A stretch of 9,874 nt of DNA from Candidatus Methanophagales archaeon (GTDB taxonomy: Archaea > Halobacteriota > Syntropharchaeia > Alkanophagales > Methanospirareceae), in NCBI GenBank assembly GCA_014061035.1, contig JACGMN010000140.1, forward strand, positions 1 to 9,874, written 5' to 3'. The notes below the pieces were generated by a model. That model was given only the letters and a program-made list of their open reading frames with translations, was not told where the DNA came from and did not search any database. Position 1 is the first letter of the stretch. Every line of letters begins with the position of its first letter. Below, piece by piece: positions 4,340-9,874 of the stretch. The position numbers and the translations under genes were made by a program.

Positions 4340-5191
4340 TTAATAAACTCCGCGCCGCCTCTGCCTCTCCCGTAGTAACAGTACAACCACTACAGCAGCA
4401 AGCACTATTACGACGGCAATAATCGCTCTATCCCGGATCGCTCGGCCACCGACCGCGGCTTCAACCTCCGCTTTTGCCTCTTTAGCCAACTCTAGTGCAA
4501 GCCCAGCCCCTTCCAATGCCTCTTCCGGCATGCCGGCTTTATAAGACCGCAGCGAATTAGCCAAATGTTCATCTGCCAATTCAAGACGTATCTTCGCAAC
4601 ACTGACGTCAAGACCTGCTTCTTCTGCGTTAACAATTCTCAAATTCGCTGCATCTATCTCAGCTCTTGCTTCGCGAATTGCGGCAAGTGCATCTTCTATT
4701 ATCTTTGAGCTAACATCTCGTCTTATATCTATCACCAGAAATTCTTCATCCGCTATCTTTTGTGTTATCTTCAATAGCCCCAGATCAACTTTCCGCATAG
4801 TCACTTCCGGTGCATTCCCGACTAATGTTACCCGCACCTCTTCGACTTTTCTATGATCAATAGTGAAAGGAACGCGGTATCTTTCAGATATTCCATCTAC
4901 AAATATGCTGGGTAGCACCCCTAAATCAGATTCGAAGATTAGCTCTGACTTATCAATTACCTTGCTAAAGTTTGTTAATACAATTTCTACGGTAACTTTA
5001 CTGCCGCTCTTTACCATCTCTGTACCGTCGACCTTATCATAGTCTATATGTTCTGATTCGAGCTCTACGAACCGCGGTTTGTCTTCCGCAGCAGATACGC
5101 TCACGCCCACTCCGAGCAGTATCAAACAAAATGCTCCTATGACCATCAAAGACAATATCAGACGGTAGTTAATCTTCAGTGGTATCATCAT
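4340..5191 (-). CDS. Secreted-face protein with signal peptide and C-terminal membrane anchor, cetZ-adjacent
   Basis: I do not recognise the family. The 283 residues show a signal peptide (hydrophobic 10-32, likely cut after SVSAA at 35), a strand-rich region (about 38-157) with regular hydrophobic/polar alternation such as SKVTVEIVLTNF, an alanine- and glutamate-rich helical region (about 160-248) that looks like a coiled coil or helical bundle, a single membrane helix (about 257-273) and a short basic tail RERQRRRGVY. The topology is a domain outside the cell held by a C-terminal anchor. It starts 19 nt after the cetZ stop, with GAGGT at 5204-5208 as ribosome binding site and two consecutive ATG codons. 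It is the last gene of the apparent secD-cetZ operon, so it may be an envelope protein linked to the cytoskeletal gene by expression. A general adhesion or S-layer-associated role is equally possible. Confidence 0.75.
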   Translation of the reverse strand: MMIPLKINYRLILSLMVIGAFCLILLGVGVSVSAAEDKPRFVELESEHIDYDKVDGTEMVKSGSKVTVEIVLTNFSKVIDKSELIFESDLGVLPSIFVDGISERYRVPFTIDHRKVEEVRVTLVGNAPEVTMRKVDLGLLKITQKIADEEFLVIDIRRDVSSKIIEDALAAIREARAEIDAANLRIVNAEEAGLDVSVAKIRLELADEHLANSLRSYKAGMPEEALEGAGLALELAKEAKAEVEAAVGGRAIRDRAIIAVVIVLAAVVVVLLLRERQRRRGVY

Positions 5192-5210
5192 TATTTTTTC
5201 AGTACCTCAA

Positions 5211-6362
5211 TCAGAATAAAGGTTTTATAGTATCGTTTGTATCCATGAGCTCTTCGTATTCTTTCTCTTTCTCACTCGATACTTCTTTTATCTTCTCCTG
5301 CGCTTCTGTACCAATCGCTTGTAGCTCTTTTATCCTCGGGATATCAGATACGCCTGAAAACAGAACGACCGTTGAGACACGCTGCCCCTTTACAATTGGA
5401 TAATCTCCGCCTCTCACCTCTTTTCCTCTTATTATATCTTCGATTCGCACTTTTGACATCTCTATACCTTTTCTGCTCAACTCTGCCGGTGGTCCCGCAG
5501 TGATTATCAATGCCTTCTCCGCCGTGGAAACATCGCATGGGATCGTCAATCTACCTGCTATTGATCTCCTCACCAGAGCGGTAATCCTCGTAACCGTATC
5601 CAGATTCTCCAGATCCTTCTTTTTACCAAGCAGCTTCTTAAACAACCCTTTACTCTCTATTTCTTCAGATGCGTATCCAATAGTCGATATTCCGCCTCCT
5701 TTTAATGTGTTGATCACCTCTGCCGCATCTACGACCATCTGACCTACTTCATTCGCTTCGCCTGCACCAAATAGAATCGCGAATCTCCGTACAATCTCTT
5801 CGTTTATATCGGCAAAAGCCTCTTTTACACTCTCTCCTTCCTTCTTCCATGCATCGTTATCAAATAGGAATAGATTATCCACTTCGTTCACAAGAGTCAT
5901 CATGCTTCGAGCAGCATTTAAAGAGTATAAGCTCCCTTCATCTTTCGCAGGTAGTACCCCAAGTCCATAAACCGGCTCTTCGTACAACTTCTTTATCCTT
6001 CTTGCCAATACAGGCGCGCCGCCGGACCCTGTTCCACCGCCTAAGCCCGCGATAATCAAGAAAGCATCGATCTTATATGTCCCTCGCTTATCTATCTCAT
6101 TCTGAATCGTATAAATTTCATCTGTTGCAACTTGTGCACCGCGTTCGTTATCTGCCCCTATTCCATGCCCTTTCGTCTGTGACTCACCTATAAGTATCCT
6201 ATCCTCCATCGGTATATTCTTCACACCCATCAAATCAGACCGCGCTGTATTGATAGCCAGAGCATTAACAACGAAATTTTGTCTAGTCTTCTTAGCAAAC
6301 TCTACGAATGCATCAGCAATTCTCCCGCCTGCCTGTCCATAACCTATTATAAATATCCTCAT
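5211..6362 (-). CDS. cetZ: CetZ-family tubulin/FtsZ-like GTPase
   Basis: CetZ proteins are archaeal tubulin-superfamily GTPases that polymerise at the inner membrane; Haloferax CetZ1 is needed for rod shape and motility. This 383-residue protein begins with the nucleotide-binding MRIFIIGYGQAGGRIADAF, has the tubulin signature GLGGGTGSGG (106-115), and the CetZ blocks KGHGIGADNE (64-73), YGLGVLPAKDEGSLYSLNAA (132-151), FDNDAWKK (167-174) and FAILFGAGE (194-202). The T7 synergy loop, VVDAAEVINTL (210-220), keeps Asp212 and Glu215, so GTP hydrolysis on polymerisation should be possible. The C-terminal domain ends in a charged Glu/Lys-rich tail (355-372) and PLF. These blocks fit CetZ and not FtsZ, which has a different T7 loop and tail. 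The start is supported by a strong GGGGGG Shine-Dalgarno 5 nt upstream. A local TATA-like box suggests expression beyond the operon promoter. Confidence 0.95.
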   Translation of the reverse strand: MRIFIIGYGQAGGRIADAFVEFAKKTRQNFVVNALAINTARSDLMGVKNIPMEDRILIGESQTKGHGIGADNERGAQVATDEIYTIQNEIDKRGTYKIDAFLIIAGLGGGTGSGGAPVLARRIKKLYEEPVYGLGVLPAKDEGSLYSLNAARSMMTLVNEVDNLFLFDNDAWKKEGESVKEAFADINEEIVRRFAILFGAGEANEVGQMVVDAAEVINTLKGGGISTIGYASEEIESKGLFKKLLGKKKDLENLDTVTRITALVRRSIAGRLTIPCDVSTAEKALIITAGPPAELSRKGIEMSKVRIEDIIRGKEVRGGDYPIVKGQRVSTVVLFSGVSDIPRIKELQAIGTEAQEKIKEVSSEKEKEYEELMDTNDTIKPLF

Positions 6363-6395
6363 TTTATCCCCCCTTTTCTTCTTAATTCTTCTTTA

Positions 6396-6406
6396 TCTTT
6401 TATATT
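6396..6406 (-). promoter_or_regulatory. Candidate internal TATA box for cetZ
   Basis: The minus-strand AATATAAAAGA lies in the 52-nt gap before cetZ. A start about 25 nt downstream, near 6377, would leave a 15-nt leader carrying the AAGGGGGG ribosome binding site (6368-6375). It could allow cetZ and its downstream gene to be expressed apart from secD. Confidence 0.4.
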
Positions 6407-6414
6407 CCATTCAT

Positions 6415-7122
6415 TTATCTATCTTTATGATAATCGGAAGATTTTAAAACTATATTCTTACTATACATATTTAAACACATGTCGTTCATGGCTAGGCGGC
6501 TTTTTTTCGCGCCACCGCTTCTGATGTAATTTACTACCAGTTCTGAGATCTCTCCTGTTTCGTCAGTAAAAATAATGTCCTCTACATTACCTATATAATC
6601 CCCACTTGCCGCTATAACTTTTTTATTCAGGATAGATTTAGCAAACATCCTCAACGCTTTACTCCCTTTTCGCGCGATAACATCCCTGATAAATAATTCC
6701 CTTTTCCTAATCTCTCTTACGTCCTCACCCATTAAATCGCAGATCGCTTTTATGTCTACGATATCTTCCAGCTTGAGATCAAGTCGGTATAAAATGACAT
6801 GTGCCAGAGACTGCGAGAACGCAAACGGATAGAGAGTAGCAAATTTACCGTGCATTCTTATCATTTCCTTATGCCCCGGGTCGAATAGATAGTCCTCTAC
6901 TGATTCTTTCACCTCCCGCGTAATCACTGCTTTTGCATTATCGTGACCTACCGCCCCTTGCTCTATTCCCTTCGCTTCACACATCTGGATCGCGTACGGA
7001 ACAAAATATTCTATCGAGTCTTTTTCAACATCATCAAAAATGAAGTTCCACGGGAATAGCCGCGACCTCAAGTGCGCGACTACTCTCTCATTCCCTTCTT
7101 TACCCTTTTTCTTCCACCACAT
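6415..7122 (-). CDS. PRC-barrel domain protein upstream of cetZ
   Basis: The C-terminal part (about residues 164-228) is a PRC-barrel: KKVIAASGDYIGNVEDIIF (167-185), then T-G-E-I-S-E-L-V-V, with the expected pattern of a G-x-x-I-G turn, a DIIF strand and a hairpin at DETGE. In other archaea PRC-barrel folds occur in the ESCRT-associated CdvA and in the FtsZ/SepF-associated CdpB proteins, as well as in RNA-processing proteins. The N-terminal 160 residues are mostly helical and unknown to me; they open with a tryptophan/lysine-rich stretch (MWWKKKGK) that could touch the membrane. There is no signal peptide or membrane helix, so the protein is cytoplasmic. It lies 12 nt after the coiled-coil gene and 52 nt before cetZ. 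A role as adaptor for the CetZ polymer is inference from context. The ribosome binding site is weak, which fits translational coupling. Confidence 0.8.
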   Translation of the reverse strand: MWWKKKGKEGNERVVAHLRSRLFPWNFIFDDVEKDSIEYFVPYAIQMCEAKGIEQGAVGHDNAKAVITREVKESVEDYLFDPGHKEMIRMHGKFATLYPFAFSQSLAHVILYRLDLKLEDIVDIKAICDLMGEDVREIRKRELFIRDVIARKGSKALRMFAKSILNKKVIAASGDYIGNVEDIIFTDETGEISELVVNYIRSGGAKKSRLAMNDMCLNMYSKNIVLKSSDYHKDR

Positions 7123-7134
7123 ATCTTTGATTCA

Positions 7135-8043
7135 CTATTTAAAGAACTTTGTCTTTAAGAACCTTTTAATACCCGCGCCCGAATTTGAAATACCTCTTAT
7201 TCTTTTTTCCTTCCTTTCTTCTTCTTCTCTGCGTGCTTCAGCATTACAGATCTGCCATACTCGTTCACCAAAGTCTGTTACCTCGTATTTACCATCATGT
7301 TCCTTAACCAATCGATATTCCCAGTCATCGCTCATTAAATACGCTACACCAGTAACCAGTTCTTTATCGTAAACATCGCCCTTCACCAGCTCTTTATACT
7401 CCTTATCTTCTCGATACGCTATATCTTTTATCTCCTCCATCCCAAGTCCACGCCCTTCTTTTAGCAAAGTCTCCAGGACAATAAAAGCGTATTCATTCTG
7501 TTTTAACAGCGAACAGCACTTATCTATGGTATTCTCCACGCCAAGCATCTTCTTCGCAGTCTCCTGAATTATCATTATTACATACGCTAAAACTTCCAGA
7601 GGAGAAGCCGTATCAGTTAATTTAACCCTTATCCCTTCTTTAGAGACTGTAGCTACTCTGAATTGAATAGACGGTGTCGGCGTATTATAGAAGATATCGG
7701 TAAGAGCGGAGAAGTACGCATCAGAAATCGGCTCGTGTTCACTATCATACGGATAGAGATCACCATTTAATAAGTCTAAATTCGGAGATAATTTCGCGGT
7801 CAGCTCCAATATTTCCTTCTTAACTTCTTCCAATTTCATTGCGGCACCGCTTTTATCCTCTTCCTCTTTCCTTAACCGCTTCGCTTCTGTAGCTAATTGG
7901 TCCTTTAACTTTCCACCTATTCCCTTTTCTAATAGTTTCTCTATCTCTTCTAACTTATTTCCTGCTGCATTGCCGACCGCTATTTCACGCAACCGCCAAT
8001 ATTCCTGTGCTAATGCATTCACTTTCTCGTTAAATTTCTCCAC
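7135..8043 (-). CDS. Coiled-coil protein with winged-helix-like C-terminal domain, unknown family
   Basis: I do not recognise this 302-residue protein. Residues 1-20 and 30-86 are charged heptad-like helices rich in Leu, Lys and Glu (for example EEIEKLLEKGIGGKLKDQLA), a probable coiled coil. A mixed middle domain follows (about 88-180; RVATVSKEGIRVKLTDTASP looks strand-rich). Residues about 185-265 resemble a winged helix: helix AFIVLETLLKEG, second helix MEEIKDIA, recognition-like helix, then a wing KYEVTDFGERV. The last 35 residues are strongly basic and acidic, ending KRFLKTKFFK, possibly for membrane or nucleic acid contact. There are no membrane helices. The start is GTG at 8041-8043, the only good in-frame start before the coiled coil; GGAAG lies 10 nt before it. 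It sits 23 nt after secD and 12 nt before the PRC-barrel gene, so it belongs to the operon. Confidence 0.7.
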   Translation of the reverse strand: MEKFNEKVNALAQEYWRLREIAVGNAAGNKLEEIEKLLEKGIGGKLKDQLATEAKRLRKEEEDKSGAAMKLEEVKKEILELTAKLSPNLDLLNGDLYPYDSEHEPISDAYFSALTDIFYNTPTPSIQFRVATVSKEGIRVKLTDTASPLEVLAYVIMIIQETAKKMLGVENTIDKCCSLLKQNEYAFIVLETLLKEGRGLGMEEIKDIAYREDKEYKELVKGDVYDKELVTGVAYLMSDDWEYRLVKEHDGKYEVTDFGERVWQICNAEARREEEERKEKRIRGISNSGAGIKRFLKTKFFK

Positions 8044-8066
8044 TATCTCTACACTTCCATTTAAAA

Positions 8067-9596
8067 CTATAATATTTCTTCTATCACCCTTGCATAAACC
8101 GGTCGAGTGATAAAAATACCTATTAATAGTCCAACGATGGTCACAATCGCGAACCCACGCAGTGTGCCTAATGCCATGAATGCAAGAGCGAGCATCGCCA
8201 CGCTGGTAGTCGTTACAGAAATAAATATTATGCCGAACGCAGATGATATTCGCTTACGGTATATACTCGAGGAGGAACGACCTCCGGAGATAACCTCATC
8301 GGTTATTATCACTAAATGGTCCAGTCCCATGCCTATCATCGCGATTATCCCTGCAATGCTTGGCAGATCCAGGTGCCATTTTATCGCCGCGGCGAACCCA
8401 AATATCAGGATTAACTCACTAAAAAGCATGAGCGACATCGGCAGTACAATCTTCTTCTCACGGTATCGCAAGAAAACAACGAGTATAGCGAAGATGATTG
8501 CGAATAATCCGGCAATTAATGCTCCTTCCTTGAATTGAGCGCCTAAATAAGCCGGAACTTCGCCCGAACCTATTATCTCTACGTTTACTGGCAACACGCC
8601 TGCGCGTATGTGGATTATAAGCTCTTTAGCGCTTTCAAACCCTTCTGTTCCTGTCCCGGTCTCTGCACGTAGTTCATAAATCGGCATCACTTGCAAATCA
8701 CGCGCCAGCTCCGGAGATAACGGTGCGCTATAGACTACTATATCGTCGAGCAGCATTACGAGTTCGTGATCTCTTGGATTGAGAGTAGCGCCATATTCTA
8801 TTGCGGCATCTCTTACCGCAACCGCTCCTTCTGCAGTTAGTGCAAAAGTAGCGCCCCACGGCGCATGTTCCCCTTCTCTAACTGGCAGTGGCCCGACTCT
8901 CCTGGTATCTATTCCCTCGCCGCCATAAACAACATGCGTAGTGATATTTTTAATCTCTTCTAACCTCATCCCTTCCACTATATCGCCCCCGATGCCTGCC
9001 GTCTGGATTCGTATCTCAAATTTTCCAGGCTCGCCTACGATCTCTTTAGCAGTTCCGATGTCAACACCCGCGAGGTCAACGAGCATAAAATTTGTTCCGA
9101 CAGTTCTTATACCTATGTCTACTAATCCGAGTAAGTTCAGCTTTGTCTCTACTACCCGCCGTGTTTCATCACGAGTTGCTGCCGTCACACCTTCTTCAAA
9201 GATGTATTCATCATCTGGTCCTTTCGCTATACTGCTGTTAATACCGGTCAAGACTTCCGATAAGTCGGTCTTTGGGATACTCTTCCGTATCTCAAACATC
9301 GCTACGCCTTCTTCTCTGAAATAAACAACTCCGGTATCGAGCTCCTTTTCAAGGAAAGTGGCAACTTCTTCACCAGTAACCGGTGCCGGTGCGTCTATTC
9401 CAACTATCGTGCCCTCTAATTTCAACTGCAGCCATGACCCGCCTACTAGGTCCAGACCAAACCTTAAATTACCCTCAAGTCCTGCATCAGGAGGCGGCGT
9501 AGGAAAGACATATATAGCTAACAAAGCTGCTATGACTGATAATAGCAATACAATTACCCTTATATCCTTCAGCAAGCCTGAACCTTTTTTCTTCAT
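8067..9596 (-). CDS. secD: Protein-export membrane protein SecD
   Basis: SecD, with SecF, is an RND-type partner of the SecYE channel that uses ion gradient energy to help pull exported proteins to the outside. The 509 residues have a first membrane helix (about 13-31), the family motif FGLDLVGGSWLQLKL (46-60), a large external region (about 60-355) with a P1-like domain, and five further membrane helices (about 357-377, 384-405, 411-430, 454-475, 480-498). The D-x-x-x-x-x-TDE motif IGMGLDHLVIITDE (421-434) is the conserved membrane signature. Length fits archaeal SecD. SecF, usually next to SecD, is not seen upstream or downstream here. It is the first gene of the apparent operon that includes cetZ, preceded by a TATA-like box but no clear Shine-Dalgarno close to the ATG; AGGTG is 21 nt away. 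Confidence 0.93.
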   Translation of the reverse strand: MKKKGSGLLKDIRVIVLLLSVIAALLAIYVFPTPPPDAGLEGNLRFGLDLVGGSWLQLKLEGTIVGIDAPAPVTGEEVATFLEKELDTGVVYFREEGVAMFEIRKSIPKTDLSEVLTGINSSIAKGPDDEYIFEEGVTAATRDETRRVVETKLNLLGLVDIGIRTVGTNFMLVDLAGVDIGTAKEIVGEPGKFEIRIQTAGIGGDIVEGMRLEEIKNITTHVVYGGEGIDTRRVGPLPVREGEHAPWGATFALTAEGAVAVRDAAIEYGATLNPRDHELVMLLDDIVVYSAPLSPELARDLQVMPIYELRAETGTGTEGFESAKELIIHIRAGVLPVNVEIIGSGEVPAYLGAQFKEGALIAGLFAIIFAILVVFLRYREKKIVLPMSLMLFSELILIFGFAAAIKWHLDLPSIAGIIAMIGMGLDHLVIITDEVISGGRSSSSIYRKRISSAFGIIFISVTTTSVAMLALAFMALGTLRGFAIVTIVGLLIGIFITRPVYARVIEEIL

Positions 9597-9643
9597 TTTT
9601 TGCTTATTTCACTACTACACCTGAAGTATAGTATAATTTACAT

Positions 9644-9655
9644 CTATTTAAATTT
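9644..9655 (-). promoter_or_regulatory. Candidate TATA box of the secD-cetZ operon
   Basis: The minus-strand AAATTTAAATAG lies about 50 nt before the secD ATG, giving a leader of about 25 nt. A second A/T-rich element at 9626-9640 would give a near-leaderless mRNA. I cannot choose between them. Confidence 0.4.
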
Positions 9656-9676
9656 AGTTTAACCGTGTTGATTCTT

Positions 9677-9698
9677 ATCATCTGCGTTCATCTGCGTC
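9677..9698. repeat. Short intergenic repeat with CATCTGCGT words, copy 2
   Basis: CATCTGCGT is repeated twice in the form ATCTGCGTTCATCTGCGT. It is related to the element at 4286-4307. No gene is seen between 9597 and 9779; the stretch contains this repeat, the secD promoter and the start of the GGTTCAC repeat. Confidence 0.55.
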
Positions 9699-9760
9699 CG
9701 ATTATAAAATTTATTCTTTCTCGTCGCTCAATTCTTATGCCGCTTTTACTGTAACTACTC

Positions 9761-9795
9761 AGGTTGCCAGGTTCACGGTTCAAGGTTCACGGTTG
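9761..9795. repeat. GGTTCACGGTTCAAGG repeat, second copy
   Basis: Positions 9770-9790 match 3215-3235 in 20 of 21 bases, in the same orientation, and GGTTCACGG units recur on both sides. The repeat overlaps the 3' end of the partial gene at the window edge, supplying its last codons and stop. Confidence 0.8.
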
Positions 9796-9874
9796 TCCAG
9801 CTTGCGCTCTTCATATTTCTTGAGATAGTTGATGAATCCACGAACAGCAGCACGTGGTACCCAGGTTGTCAGGC
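9780..9874 (-). CDS. C-terminal end of an unidentified gene (runs off the right edge)
   Basis: The minus strand has an open frame from the window edge to a TGA at 9780-9782, encoding 30 residues that end LKKYEERKLDNREP; the other two frames close sooner or look non-coding. A basic helix (AAVRGFINYLKKYEERK) is visible, nothing more. I cannot name the family; a transposase end is one possibility but there are no inverted ends to support it. The last codons and the stop lie within the GGTTCAC repeat, so the natural C-terminus may have been replaced by repeat insertion. Confidence 0.45.
   Translation of the reverse strand, partial: LTTWVPRAAVRGFINYLKKYEERKLDNREP

Noticed and set aside
5211..6362. 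Calling the tubulin-like gene ftsZ
   Set aside because: The T7 loop (VVDAAEVINTL), FDNDAWKK and LGVLPAKDEG blocks are characteristic of CetZ and differ from FtsZ.
9780..9874. Transposase end at the right edge
   Set aside because: The basic C-terminal helix is compatible, but no terminal inverted repeat, target duplication or catalytic motif is visible in the 95 nt available.

Overview
The window looks archaeal, most likely from a euryarchaeote related to methanogens or anaerobic alkane/methane oxidisers. The evidence is a CetZ-family tubulin homologue, an archaeal-type SecD, a tRNA-Ser gene with no encoded CCA, A/T-rich TATA boxes about 25 nt before likely transcript starts, and GGAGGTGA-like ribosome binding sites. 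Lineage placement below phylum is inference. No phage, insertion sequence or CRISPR array is recognisable.

Left part (1-3080). Two translationally coupled genes run leftward: an ABC-type ATPase and, overlapping it by 4 nt, a HypB/G3E-like P-loop protein cut by the window edge. They are divergent from an XRE-type regulator whose C-terminal half resembles a PrpR_N-like sensor. Next, also on the + strand, is a membrane-anchored solute-binding protein with no permease nearby. Its promoter carries two inverted repeats built from the words CCTAA/TTAGG, the second one touching the TATA box.

Middle (3081-4340). A repeat-rich convergent intergenic region holds a 17-bp perfect inverted repeat and CCCTTAG heptamers. 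It is followed, on the minus strand, by a divergent cis-prenyltransferase (UppS family) interrupted by microsatellite-encoded low-complexity tracts, lying 23 nt behind tRNA-Ser(GCU).

Right part (4340-9600). Five co-oriented minus-strand genes form an apparent operon: secD, a coiled-coil/winged-helix-like protein, a PRC-barrel protein, cetZ, and a signal-peptide protein with a C-terminal membrane anchor. Gaps are 12-52 nt; cetZ also has its own candidate TATA box and a strong Shine-Dalgarno. I think this is the most interesting part: a tubulin-like cytoskeletal protein together with three poorly characterised partners, one of them carrying a PRC-barrel fold known from archaeal division proteins.

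The right edge (9600-9874) holds the secD promoter, short repeats shared with other intergenic parts of the window, and the last 30 codons of an unidentified minus-strand gene that terminates inside a repeat.
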